Positions 8,136 to 16,526 of a stretch of 49,127 nt of DNA are shown piece after piece. Each line of letters opens with the position of its first letter. Within the stretch, counting starts at the first letter, position 1. Location: assembly GCA_013138965.1 (NCBI GenBank), contig WTBT01000039.1, positions 1 to 49,127 of the forward strand, written 5' to 3'. The position numbers and the translations under genes were made by a program. A model generated the notes under the pieces. That model worked only from the letters and a program-made list of their open reading frames with translations, was not told the origin of the DNA and did no database searches. Source of the DNA: Candidatus Aegiribacteria sp. GTDB taxonomy: Bacteria > Fermentibacterota > Fermentibacteria > Fermentibacterales > JCC-6.

Positions 8136-8747
8136 CTATTCGAGAGTTCTTAACACCGCCGTAACTTTGCCCACAACCCGTATATCTTCATCCTCATCCC
8201 AATATACTATGGGTTCAAAATCCGGGTTTTCAGGAAGCAGTTCTATTCTGGAATCAAATCTGAAGAACCGCTTGACGGTTGCCTCATCTCCGATTCTGAC
8301 AACTGCTATTTCCCCCTGTTCCACGAATGGCTGGGGACGAACCAGTACAAGATCTCCATCCAGAATTGCGGCGTTGATCATGCTGTCGCCGTTTACCCTG
8401 AGGAAGAACATTCCTTCGGTTCTTCCCATATCGGCTGATACGGGCAGGTAATCTTCAATGTTCTCTTCGGCCAGTAACGGCAGGCCTGCGGCAACGGTAC
8501 CAACAAGCGGAACTTTCTTGATGGCTTTAGTGTCGTCTCTAATTACTTTCAGCGCCCTTGCCGTACCCTCTTTCCTGTTCAGGTAACCCTTATCCACCAG
8601 TCTGTCTATGTGATCTTTCACCCCCTTTGTACTTTTCAGCCCGAAGTGCTTCTGTATATCTCTTATACTGGGCGCATACGAGTGCTCATCTATGAAATCG
8701 CAGATATATTCAAGAACCTGTTTCTGACGATCCGTGATTTTCCTCAC
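8136..8747 (-). CDS. lexA: LexA repressor, SOS response
   Basis: A 203-residue LexA of normal length. Residues 1-65 are the winged-helix DNA-binding domain. Residues about 80-203 are the S24 self-cleaving domain, with the Ala87-Gly88 scissile bond in VGTVAAGLP, nucleophile Ser122 in GDSM and general base Lys159 in ATVKRF. RecA-triggered cleavage would relieve repression. The recognition-helix stretch LKSTKGVKDHIDRL departs from the commoner SSxSTVxxHLxxL pattern, in line with a non-standard operator. It starts at GTG 8747 behind AGGAGGTGAT. A palindrome in its own promoter (8765-8780) indicates autoregulation. Confidence 0.95.
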   Translation of the reverse strand: MRKITDRQKQVLEYICDFIDEHSYAPSIRDIQKHFGLKSTKGVKDHIDRLVDKGYLNRKEGTARALKVIRDDTKAIKKVPLVGTVAAGLPLLAEENIEDYLPVSADMGRTEGMFFLRVNGDSMINAAILDGDLVLVRPQPFVEQGEIAVVRIGDEATVKRFFRFDSRIELLPENPDFEPIVYWDEDEDIRVVGKVTAVLRTLE

Positions 8748-8764
8748 CGGCTATCACCTCCTAC

Positions 8765-8795
8765 CTATACATATGTTTACTTCTAAAAATGTCAA
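8765..8795 (-). promoter_or_regulatory. lexA promoter with candidate SOS box
   Basis: CTATACATATGTTTAC at 8765-8780 is a near-perfect 16-bp palindrome around ACATATGT. On the minus strand TTGACA (8795-8790) is followed after 16 bases by TATGTA inside the palindrome, so a bound repressor would cover the -10 region. The same 16-mer, with at most one change, overlaps two other promoters (32499-32535 and 48366-48394). Confidence 0.7.
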
Positions 8796-8945
8796 GATGT
8801 TAACTCGCAAATCTTATCTGTCTTATATTACGGTACAATACATGGCTGCAATCTGGTTATGGAGAACCTGGAATGCGGAATTTGATATTTCTCTTCTATC
8901 TGCAGTCCTTTTCTGCGGACAGAGGTTGAAGCGAGAGGTTTTTCT

Positions 8946-10376
8946 GTGAAAGTTGCCCTGGTTTACCCCAGATGGGATTGGATTGAGTACAACGGACTCG
9001 CTGAGCCGGTGGGGCTGTTGCAGCTGATTTCATCTCTCCGGAATGCCGGCCATGAGGTGGAGTTTCTGGACTATTCCTTCTGCAGTAAACTGGGCGACCT
9101 TGATGAGAAGGCCGCCGGGGCCGCTCTTGTCGGAGTTGCTATTTCTGCTGCAGCCAAGGTAAGCAGGGCAGACATTGTTACCAGGCACCTGAAAAGTGTC
9201 GTTCCGAATGCTGTCTTTCTTGCCGGCGGAGCATATCCGAGCATTTTCCCGGGCAAGACTCTGGAGACAATTCCCTTTGACTTCGTTCTCGTTGGTGAAG
9301 CGGAGGATTCCATCGTTGAACTTTCAGACGCAATCGCAAACGGAAGCGACCCCAGCGATATACGAAACCTCGTATATCTCAGCGATAGTAAACTTATTGA
9401 AAACCCCAGAAGACCTGTTCCTGCAGACCTTGATGCCCTGCCTTTCCCGGCCCGGGATGTTGTGGATTATGATGCGTACCTTGCCGGGGGTATGTCCGAA
9501 TACGGAATGATCACCACACGCGGCTGCCCGTTCAACTGCTTGTACTGCAAGCCCAGCACGGATTTCATCTTCGGAGGGAACATAAGGTACCGGAGCGCAG
9601 AGAATGTAGTGGAGGAAATTGTCCGGCTGGCGGAAATAAGATCCGTCAGAAAGCTTCCCGTATTCTTCAAGGACGATACCATAACAATGCATCCTGCAAA
9701 GTGGTTCGAGACTCTGAGGAATCTGCTTCGAAACGAGAGTATCGAACTCTGCTGGCATTGTAACAGCAGGGTTGATACTGTTTCGCGCGAGAAAATTCAC
9801 CTTATGGCCGAGAGCGGTTGCCACTGTATTTCATTCGGAGTGGAAAGCGGCAGTCAGAAGATCCTTGATTTCTACCGCAAGGGAACAACGCCCCTGCAGG
9901 CCGAGCAGGCATTCAAATGGTGCCGTGAATTCGGAGTTGAGGCAACTGCCAATCTCATGATAGGCTTTCCCATGGAAAATGAGGAAGATCTAAGGGCAAC
10001 CTACGAACATCTGAAGAGACTCAAACCCGATGATATCATCGTATATTTTTCAACAGCGATTCCCGGCAGGTACATTCACGACTGGGCAAAGGAGAACGGT
10101 TACCTGGCCAACGACACGAACCCCGAACTGCTTGATCCCGCCAGGAACAGGGCATGCGAAGTCATGAATATGCGCCTTCCTTTCCTGAACCTGGACGATG
10201 TGATCCACTGGAAGAGACGTATCGAGAGATACCGCAGCTGGCGCAAGGTATCCAGCTATAATAATATCAGGCACTGGGTGGCCGAACTTGCGCATCACCC
10301 CGGTTCCGCGACAAAAAAGGCTTACAGAGTCATCCGGGGTTTCGGCGGCAGAGGAGAGGACGTAATCACCAAATAG
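8946..10376 (+). CDS. B12-binding-domain radical SAM protein
   Basis: A 476-residue enzyme with an N-terminal cobalamin-binding Rossmann domain (about 1-150; the GLLQLISSLRNAGHEVEFLD segment is typical). It is followed by a radical SAM core, with the 4Fe-4S cysteines at C194, C198 and C201 in TRGCPFNCLYC. Family members do methyl transfers and other radical chemistry, often in lipid, cofactor or hopanoid modification; the substrate here cannot be named. The start is GTG 8946 with GAGAGG upstream. It is a single-gene unit, divergent from lexA and followed by a hairpin terminator. Confidence 0.85.
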   Translation: MKVALVYPRWDWIEYNGLAEPVGLLQLISSLRNAGHEVEFLDYSFCSKLGDLDEKAAGAALVGVAISAAAKVSRADIVTRHLKSVVPNAVFLAGGAYPSIFPGKTLETIPFDFVLVGEAEDSIVELSDAIANGSDPSDIRNLVYLSDSKLIENPRRPVPADLDALPFPARDVVDYDAYLAGGMSEYGMITTRGCPFNCLYCKPSTDFIFGGNIRYRSAENVVEEIVRLAEIRSVRKLPVFFKDDTITMHPAKWFETLRNLLRNESIELCWHCNSRVDTVSREKIHLMAESGCHCISFGVESGSQKILDFYRKGTTPLQAEQAFKWCREFGVEATANLMIGFPMENEEDLRATYEHLKRLKPDDIIVYFSTAIPGRYIHDWAKENGYLANDTNPELLDPARNRACEVMNMRLPFLNLDDVIHWKRRIERYRSWRKVSSYNNIRHWVAELAHHPGSATKKAYRVIRGFGGRGEDVITK

Positions 10377-10400
10377 CGTCTCTTCAGATGTAATATTTAA

Positions 10401-10429
10401 AAACCGCCCGATGGATAACCGGGCGGTTT
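10401..10429. terminator. Bidirectional hairpin terminator
   Basis: AAACCGCCCG (10401-10410) pairs with CGGGCGGTTT (10420-10429) to give a 10-bp perfect stem with a 9-base loop, flanked by A-rich and T-rich ends. It lies between the convergent radical SAM gene and the repeat-protein gene and can serve both. Confidence 0.8.
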
Positions 10430-10453
10430 CTTATTGAAATCAGATTATTTTTT

Positions 10454-10891
10454 CTATTCTCCCAGAAGGTCGCTGAAAAATACCAGGAATACCGCAATCC
10501 GTTCAGTCATATCAGCATGGGTTCCATCAGCGTATAGAATGACCTGAAAATGATTGTTCTCAACCGTCCCGTCACTCTGTATTTCTGCTACTTTCATGAA
10601 GCCCGTATCGGTGAGTCTTCCGTTTCCGCTCAAGGTGTAAAGCTCGTGAAATGAATCGTCCTCAATTCTGCCATTTTCATCTATGTAGCCAAGAGTATGA
10701 AATGAATCGTCCTCAATTCTTCCATCCTCCTTGATATATCCCAGAATCTCAAAGGAAGCGTTCTCTATTCTGCCACTATCTCTTATGTAAGCAACCGTGG
10801 TAAAATTGCTTCCTTCAAGCCTTATGTCACCGGCGATGGATGGAGATGCCAGCAGGAGCATGGTTACGACCATTACAAGTAGGTTCCTCAT
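10454..10891 (-). CDS. Exported short-repeat protein (beta-flower-like)
   Basis: A 145-residue protein with a signal peptide (1-20, cleavage after SIAG). About five imperfect repeats of 21-22 residues follow, consensus xLGYIxxxGRIEDxSF. Two consecutive units are nearly identical at the DNA level, which suggests recent unit duplication. Repeats of alternating GYI and GRI type are typical of five-bladed 'beta-flower' or MORN-like folds in uncharacterised exported proteins. I assign no function. The start is ATG 10891 with GGAGG 5 bases upstream. A TATAAT at 10913-10908 may be the -10 element; no good -35 is at the right distance. Confidence 0.7.
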   Translation of the reverse strand: MRNLLVMVVTMLLLASPSIAGDIRLEGSNFTTVAYIRDSGRIENASFEILGYIKEDGRIEDDSFHTLGYIDENGRIEDDSFHELYTLSGNGRLTDTGFMKVAEIQSDGTVENNHFQVILYADGTHADMTERIAVFLVFFSDLLGE

Positions 10892-10948
10892 TCGAACCTC
10901 CTTTCTTATTATAGGTATGCTTAACCTGAAAGCGAGGATTGTCAAGTA

Positions 10949-12028
10949 ATGAATTGGATTTTGGCCATACTATTATCTTTTTCATTACTATCAAATGACT
11001 ATGTCAATATCAACACTGCGGACGAAAAGGCACTTCAGACGCTTCCGGGCATCGGCCCGGTCCGGGCCTTGAATATTATTGAGTACAGAACGCTGTTCGG
11101 TCCTTTCATGGAGATATTCGAGCTTGAATACGTAAGCGGTATAAGTTCGGGAACGATCACGATGCTGGAAGACCTGGTTTTCATAGATACCGGTCTTGTC
11201 CCTGCCGCGAACACTCTTCACTGGATCGAGAAAGTAGATTCTCTCTCCCCCGCTCTGATCGTTTCCTATCTGGATGTCGGGCAGGGGGACGCGATTCTGC
11301 TGGAGGCAGTAGGCGGGAAAACTCTCCTGTTCGACGGAGGGCCTGACGCTGGCGGCCCCCTTGAACCGCCTGTGGTATTCCGCCTCCGCGAACTGAACGT
11401 TGACACCATCGACATTCTCTCATTCTCGCACCCTCATGCGGACCATGTCGGAGGCCTTGCTTCTGTGATGAGAAACTTCACCGTTCTTGAAGTGCTTGAC
11501 CCGGGCATGCCCTATTCATCCTGGATATACGAGGACTTCCTGAACTCGGTCATGGATGCGGGTTGCGGCTACAGGTTTCTTGAGACGGGCATGACACTGC
11601 AGCTTTCACCGCTCGTTACCGTTTGCGTAGTATCCGTAGGGTCGGAAGAAACTGACCTTAATCTCAACGAGAATTCCGCGCTTCTAAGAATTACATGCGG
11701 TGATTTCTCAACTCTTCTTACCGGCGATATGGAAGAGAAATCTGAAAGAACCCTTACCCCTTTCGCTCAGCCTGTAACCGTATTGAAAGTACCCCACCAC
11801 GGCAGTCTCACCTCGGTATTTCCACCGTACCTGAGAAAGTTGAGCCCGCAGATAGCGGTTTTCTCGGCAGGCAGAAACAACAGATTCGGTCATCCGCATC
11901 CGCGGGTTATTGAGATATACAGAGAACTGGGTTCTGAAATCTTGCGAACTGACACTCAGGGAACTATTGTTGTACAGACTGATGGAGAGGTTTTCAGCAT
12001 ATCAACTCAAATGGCCGGGATTCAATAA
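10949..12028 (+). CDS. ComEA-like helix-hairpin-helix fused to ComEC-type metallo-beta-lactamase
   Basis: A 359-residue protein with an N-terminal hydrophobic leader (1-15), a ComEA-type helix-hairpin-helix domain (about 18-78, with NINTADEKALQTLPGIG) that should bind DNA, and a ComEC/Rec2-type metallo-beta-lactamase domain (about 100-350). Metal ligands are visible in HPHADH (H161, H163, D165, H166), in the LLTGDME segment and in VPHHGS. In competence systems ComEA binds incoming DNA and the beta-lactamase part of ComEC is a candidate nuclease that degrades one strand. The membrane channel of ComEC is absent here, so this is a standalone exported version. It may start the plus-strand run that continues with the permeases. 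Confidence 0.82.
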   Translation: MNWILAILLSFSLLSNDYVNINTADEKALQTLPGIGPVRALNIIEYRTLFGPFMEIFELEYVSGISSGTITMLEDLVFIDTGLVPAANTLHWIEKVDSLSPALIVSYLDVGQGDAILLEAVGGKTLLFDGGPDAGGPLEPPVVFRLRELNVDTIDILSFSHPHADHVGGLASVMRNFTVLEVLDPGMPYSSWIYEDFLNSVMDAGCGYRFLETGMTLQLSPLVTVCVVSVGSEETDLNLNENSALLRITCGDFSTLLTGDMEEKSERTLTPFAQPVTVLKVPHHGSLTSVFPPYLRKLSPQIAVFSAGRNNRFGHPHPRVIEIYRELGSEILRTDTQGTIVVQTDGEVFSISTQMAGIQ

Positions 12029-12045
12029 ACGGAAGCTGGTGAAAT

Positions 12046-12984
12046 TTGCGGGCTAAACTCGCCCCCTATTTTTACATTCTCCCTGCGCTGATCATAGTGC
12101 TGGTTTTCAGAACCCTGCCTATTCTAAGTTCCTTTACGGCTTCATTCACGGATTATGACATCGGTGGATTTCACGGGTTCGTCGGCTTTGCGAATTACGC
12201 GCGTATGCTTTCCGATGCCCGCTTCTGGCAGAGCGTTCTGAATACCGTTTTCTTTGTTCTGGGTGTTGTCCCGGCAGGATTATTGATTCCACTTTTCCTT
12301 GCGATGCTGCTAAGGAGAAAACTGGCGGGGAAGAGTTTTTACAGAACCATCTACTTCCTTCCGGTTGTAACATCCGCGGTGGCTATCTCCGTCGTATGGA
12401 CCTGGCTTTATAACCCGGAAGCAGGCCCCATAAACCAGATCATCACCGCCCTTGGCGGAGAACCGCTGCTGTGGCTGCGGGAACCCCGCGGCATTTTCGA
12501 AATGATGCTGTCTCCACTGGGAATACATCCAAAGGGAGTTCTGGCGGGACCCAGCCTGGCCCTGGTATCACTGATGATGGTCAGCGTATGGAAAAGCACG
12601 GGGTATAATACCGTTCTGTTCCTTGCCGGTCTCGAAAACATTGACGAGACATACTACGAAGCGGCAAGACTGGACGGAGCGGCTGCATGGGGCACATTCC
12701 GTCACATTACATGGCCCCTGCTTTCACCTACGACCTACTATGTGCTTATCATGAGCACAATCGTATCGTTCAAGACCTTTGCACTTGTTTACGTTATGAC
12801 GCCTCCACCCGGCGGGGGACCGTTGGGAACGACAAACGTAATGGTATTCTACCTTTTCCAGAAAGCGTTCGACCGATTCGATATCGGGTACGCAAGCGCT
12901 ATCTCCGTTTTCCTCTTTCTTATCCTGCTTTCGCTTACGATTGTTCAGCGCAGGATTGCTGGCAGGCGGGTGTATTACTCATGA
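12046..12984 (+). CDS. ABC sugar transporter permease, MalF type
   Basis: A 312-residue inner-membrane permease with six predicted helices. The EAA loop is EAARLDGAAAWGTFRHITWP (about 205-224), where the ATPase subunit docks. It belongs to the carbohydrate-uptake CUT1 family; the sugar is unknown. The start is TTG 12046 with weak GGAAG upstream. It overlaps the next permease by four bases. No ATPase or binding-protein gene is nearby; in many bacteria a shared ATPase serves several such permeases. Confidence 0.88.
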   Translation: MRAKLAPYFYILPALIIVLVFRTLPILSSFTASFTDYDIGGFHGFVGFANYARMLSDARFWQSVLNTVFFVLGVVPAGLLIPLFLAMLLRRKLAGKSFYRTIYFLPVVTSAVAISVVWTWLYNPEAGPINQIITALGGEPLLWLREPRGIFEMMLSPLGIHPKGVLAGPSLALVSLMMVSVWKSTGYNTVLFLAGLENIDETYYEAARLDGAAAWGTFRHITWPLLSPTTYYVLIMSTIVSFKTFALVYVMTPPPGGGPLGTTNVMVFYLFQKAFDRFDIGYASAISVFLFLILLSLTIVQRRIAGRRVYYS

Positions 12985-13772
12985 TGTCGATGGATCCAAG
13001 GACAACAGCAATTGGTATCAGCAAGCATTTATTCCTGATACTGGGGGGTATTGTCATGCTGCTCCCCTTCCTCTGGATGGTTAACACCTCCCTCCAGCAG
13101 GGAGGCCTGAGTAATTACGTTGAAGCATGGACCAAGGTTCCATTCGGCAGATATTTTCTTAACACGCTGCTTGTTACTCTGCTTACCGTAGCAGGGGTGC
13201 TGGTAACAGCCAGTCTGGCTGCCTATTCCTTTGCTACAATGAAATACAGGGGAAGAAACTTTCTGTTTCTGCTCTTCCTTTCAACGATGATGGTTCCTCA
13301 GCCTGTTTACCTCGCCCCCTCATATGTTATTCTTGCAAAACTTGGCTGGATAAACACTTATATGGCTCTGATAATACCCTGGACGACGAATGTTTTCAGC
13401 ATATTTCTGTTCAGGCAGCATTTCAAGACTATTCCCACGACCCTGTACGAAGCAGCTGTTCTTGATGGCTGCGGAAGACTTAAATATCTATGGAAGGTGG
13501 TCCTGCCTCTTTCCAAACCGGTAATCGTCACGGTTATTCTGTTCAATATCATCGGATCATGGAACAGTTTCATGTGGCCCCTGGTTGTAACGCATTCGGA
13601 GAACCTCAGAGTACTCCAGGTGGGGTTGTCGTATTTCAACCAGGAGCAGTCCAGCAACTTCGAACTTCTGATGGCGGCTTCAACATTTTCCACAATACCC
13701 CTTGTAATTCTTTTCCTTTTTGTTCAGAAGCGCATTGTAGCAAGTTACAGCAGATCAGGAATTAAGGATTGA
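12981..13772 (+). CDS. ABC sugar transporter permease, MalG type
   Basis: A 263-residue second CUT1 permease with about six helices and the EAA loop EAAVLDGCGRLKYLWKVVLP (about 154-173). I start at ATG 12981, inside the preceding stop (ATGA overlap). The reading frame runs open further upstream, but that part lies within the previous gene and has no family similarity. It should form a heterodimer with the MalF-type protein. Confidence 0.88.
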   Translation: MMSMDPRTTAIGISKHLFLILGGIVMLLPFLWMVNTSLQQGGLSNYVEAWTKVPFGRYFLNTLLVTLLTVAGVLVTASLAAYSFATMKYRGRNFLFLLFLSTMMVPQPVYLAPSYVILAKLGWINTYMALIIPWTTNVFSIFLFRQHFKTIPTTLYEAAVLDGCGRLKYLWKVVLPLSKPVIVTVILFNIIGSWNSFMWPLVVTHSENLRVLQVGLSYFNQEQSSNFELLMAASTFSTIPLVILFLFVQKRIVASYSRSGIKD

Positions 13773-13773
13773 T

Positions 13774-14208
13774 TTGAAAAAGATAACTCTCCTGGTAATA
13801 CTGGCGGCGTCAATTCCATGCGCGGGAGGCACACTGCATTCAGAAGCTCTATCTTTCCTTGAGAGATTGTCATCCCAGGGTTATACCGGAACCGGAATAA
13901 TCGCCTGCAGGCTCAACCTGCTTGAACCCTGCACTGTGATGGTCTATCCTCCGTTGAATTCGTCAACTGGAGGTTTCTATGCAGCTCTTGGCGGGAACAA
14001 TATCTTTGATCTCGGTCTAAGACTGGAGGGAAAGGGCTGGTTTCTGGAAGATACAATGCCGGACGATTATCCTGTTCTCAGGCTTGATTCGGCACAGGTA
14101 TCCGGGGGGAGACGTTTGATTATCTGCGCGTATGACATGATCAGGGGCTTCAAGAGTGACAGCGTGGCAGTGGTATGGGCATTTTCCCCTGTTGACCGAA
14201 CCGATTAA
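13774..14208 (+). CDS. Exported protein of unknown function
   Basis: A 144-residue protein with a signal peptide (MKKITLLVILAASIPCAGG). I recognise no family. It lies one base after the permease stop and starts with TTG 13774, so it is likely co-transcribed and could be an accessory envelope protein. Confidence 0.6.
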   Translation: MKKITLLVILAASIPCAGGTLHSEALSFLERLSSQGYTGTGIIACRLNLLEPCTVMVYPPLNSSTGGFYAALGGNNIFDLGLRLEGKGWFLEDTMPDDYPVLRLDSAQVSGGRRLIICAYDMIRGFKSDSVAVVWAFSPVDRTD

Positions 14209-14260
14209 TGGTCATAGGCTATCTGTTATTCTAAAAAGAATTGCGAAACGGAGAATATCA

Positions 14261-15169
14261 ATGAAGAAAATTCTGGCAGCAGTCATGCTGGTAACAATAT
14301 CAGGCTCCGCATTTGCTGATACGGCAGGTTTCGCCTTCCTGCAGGTACCCGTCGGGGCCAGAGCTGTTGCGATGGGGGGCGCTTTCACAGCAGTGCCCGG
14401 GGATCCCATGGGTCTGTACTGGAATCCCGCTACGCTGGCGGAAATGCAGGAACAGATGTTCACTTCTACTTATACAGGTTATCTGATGGATATGCAGGCC
14501 GGCTTCGCTGGGTGGGTTAATCCCTCGGGAGATGATCTGGTAGGAGTATCCGTGAATTATTTTTACGGAGGCAGCTTTATAAGAACCTCTATGATGAACC
14601 CCACGGGAAACGGCGAGGAATTCAGTACTAACAGTGTTTCTCTCGGGGGAACCTACGTGCATAAATTCGGAAATTCCTTTTCCGTAGGAACAACCGCGAA
14701 GTTCGTTTATTCAAGCATCGATTCATACAGCGGGAATGCATTCCTTGTGGATGTGGGAGCATGGTACAAACCGGGCCTTGTTTCATTCGGATTTGTCGTA
14801 AGAAACGCAGGCATTCAGACCAAGGCATTCTACCAGGAAAATGATCCCGTACCCACAACAATTGCAGCGGGAGCATCGGCCGAATTCCTTGACGACAGGT
14901 TGCTGATCGCCGCCGATGTAAGCTACCCCCTTCATGGAGATTTCAACGCAGCCCTGGGTATTGAGTATTCTCCTATGAAAATGCTTTCCTTAAGGGCAGG
15001 GGGAAATCTCCATGACAAGAACGCTGCCGACAATGCTGGTGGAAGCTTTTTCGACGCTATCGCATTTGGTGCAGGCACTGAATGGAACAGGTTTGACTTT
15101 GATTATGCGTTCAAACCCTTTGCTGATCTGGGGAACATTCACAGATTCAGCATTGGCATTGCTCTGTGA
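14261..15169 (+). CDS. PorV/PorQ-family outer-membrane protein
   Basis: A 302-residue protein with a signal peptide (1-18, ending SAFA) and the N-terminal signature GFAFLQVPVGARAVAMGGAF, followed by DPMGLYWNPATLA. This signature is shared by PorV and PorQ, FadL-like beta barrels of type IX secretion. Alternating beta strands run to the C-terminus. ATG 14261 is preceded by GGAG. PorV is the shuttle that receives sorted cargo on the cell surface; the C25 peptidase at 2272 has a matching type of C-terminal domain. No other Por genes are in the window. Confidence 0.8.
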   Translation: MKKILAAVMLVTISGSAFADTAGFAFLQVPVGARAVAMGGAFTAVPGDPMGLYWNPATLAEMQEQMFTSTYTGYLMDMQAGFAGWVNPSGDDLVGVSVNYFYGGSFIRTSMMNPTGNGEEFSTNSVSLGGTYVHKFGNSFSVGTTAKFVYSSIDSYSGNAFLVDVGAWYKPGLVSFGFVVRNAGIQTKAFYQENDPVPTTIAAGASAEFLDDRLLIAADVSYPLHGDFNAALGIEYSPMKMLSLRAGGNLHDKNAADNAGGSFFDAIAFGAGTEWNRFDFDYAFKPFADLGNIHRFSIGIAL

Positions 15170-15513
15170 CCTTATCCACTTATGCGCTTCTGTTCTTATT
15201 GGTAATACTCATGATCTCATCCTGCAACTCTGACACCCGGGCCGAGGGAAGACAGAGAAGACTCGATACTTTCAGAGCTTCCCTTCCTGACAATGTCAGG
15301 ACGGAGTTTGATGTCATCTCATGCAGAGAAGACTGCGAACACGTTGGCCTTCTGCTTGAAGAAGCCAGAAATGAATTCCAGGAAGTGAACAGTACTTTAG
15401 ATTCTATTGTACAGGCAGAGCTGATAGACACATTTTCAAATGAGGAAATCGTATACTATTTTTGGTATTATTTTTATCATGCCATAGAGACAGGTTCTGT
15501 AAGAGGACCCTGA
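15166..15513 (+). CDS. Small predicted lipoprotein
   Basis: A 115-residue protein starting at GTG 15166, overlapping the previous stop by four bases. A hydrophobic leader ends in the lipobox MISSC (Cys20). The rest is charged and helical (about 25-85). I recognise no family. The overlap ties its synthesis to the PorV-like protein. Confidence 0.6.
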   Translation: MTLSTYALLFLLVILMISSCNSDTRAEGRQRRLDTFRASLPDNVRTEFDVISCREDCEHVGLLLEEARNEFQEVNSTLDSIVQAELIDTFSNEEIVYYFWYYFYHAIETGSVRGP

Positions 15514-15549
15514 GAGGGGGCTCAACCGGTTAAACAAGACCGGTACCAA

Positions 15550-16065
15550 TTGAATACTGCAACAATGCCCGGCTGCACGATGATCCTGGGTCTTGGAAAT
15601 CCAATTCTTGGTGATGATGGAATAGGCTGCTCTGTAGCTGAATTCATCGGGAATAGATTGGGATCAGACTCAGGAGTTACAGTACTTTCCACTTCAGTTT
15701 CTCTTGTCCGACTGGTGGATGAAATATCAGGACACCATCGACTTATCATCATAGACTCTATCACAACAGGCCTGGCTGAACCGGGAGAACTTATGGAGAT
15801 TGAGTTTCGGAAACGCAGCTCTTCCCCGATCTCCGCTCATCATTTTTCTATAGAACAGCTTCAGGATATCGGTAATGCGCTGGGCCTTTCAATGCCCGAA
15901 TACGTTAAGATCTACGGCATAGAAATAATCCGGCCTGAAGTGTATGAAGATGGCCTTTCCCCTGCTCTGGGGGAACTTCTCCCTGAATTTGCTGAAGAGA
16001 TTATCAATCGAGAGCTTTCCAACTGCATTCACATGACTCCAGTACCACACCGAGAGGAGAATTAG
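15550..16065 (+). CDS. [NiFe]-hydrogenase maturation protease (HycI/HyaD family)
   Basis: An endopeptidase of about 165 residues that trims the C-terminus of the hydrogenase large subunit after nickel insertion. The family signature GLGNPILGDDGIG is at about 15-27, with the metal-binding Glu and Asp further on (IIIDSI, about 73-78) and the conserved SAHHFS. The likely substrate is the large subunit at the end of this operon, which has a 26-residue tail to remove. TTG 15550 is the longest start, but ATG 15580 gives the usual family N-terminus. A short ACCGGT...ACCGGT hairpin lies just upstream. Confidence 0.88.
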   Translation: MNTATMPGCTMILGLGNPILGDDGIGCSVAEFIGNRLGSDSGVTVLSTSVSLVRLVDEISGHHRLIIIDSITTGLAEPGELMEIEFRKRSSSPISAHHFSIEQLQDIGNALGLSMPEYVKIYGIEIIRPEVYEDGLSPALGELLPEFAEEIINRELSNCIHMTPVPHREEN

Positions 16066-16069
16066 CGGT

Positions 16070-16513
16070 ATGAGTGAAAATATGGGGCTGGCTCCTCCCA
16101 AAAGCCCTCCGATCCTGCTAACCCGTGAAGTAGTCAATGCCGGGTTCAAACAGCAGGTGAATGAATTGAGCGGACAGCATATGGACGCCTGCTATCAGTG
16201 CGGAAACTGCTCATCCGGATGTCCCCTGGCTCAGGAGATGGACATTCTCCCCAACAGGATCATACGACTGGTTCAGCTGGGGCAGAGGGATGACATTATC
16301 AACAGCGAAACGATATGGATATGCGCAAGTTGCTTCCAGTGTACTGTCAGATGTCCCAGGGGAATCGACATACAGGCCGTGATGGATGCTCTCAGGCAGA
16401 TAGCGCTGGACGAGGGAATTGACCATTTCGGCCCGGATCAGATCAGTCCGGAACTGGCGGCTTCCGTCCCCCAACCGGGGCTTGTTGGAGTTTATAGAAA
16501 ACTGGCAACCTAA
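16070..16513 (+). CDS. hdrC: Heterodisulfide reductase-like subunit C
   Basis: A 147-residue ferredoxin-type subunit with two CxxCxxCxxxCP motifs (C41/44/47/51 and C85/88/91/95). It binds two 4Fe-4S clusters and links HdrA to HdrB. Length and motif spacing match HdrC, without the membrane part of HdrE or DsrM types. It follows the maturation protease by 4 bases and precedes hdrB by 13. Confidence 0.9.
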   Translation: MSENMGLAPPKSPPILLTREVVNAGFKQQVNELSGQHMDACYQCGNCSSGCPLAQEMDILPNRIIRLVQLGQRDDIINSETIWICASCFQCTVRCPRGIDIQAVMDALRQIALDEGIDHFGPDQISPELAASVPQPGLVGVYRKLAT

Positions 16514-16526
16514 AACTGGAGGAAAC

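Noticed and set aside
12687..12980. N-terminal extension of the MalG-type permease
   Set aside because: It lies entirely inside the MalF-type gene and has no permease-like sequence; ATG 12981 with ATGA overlap is the natural start.
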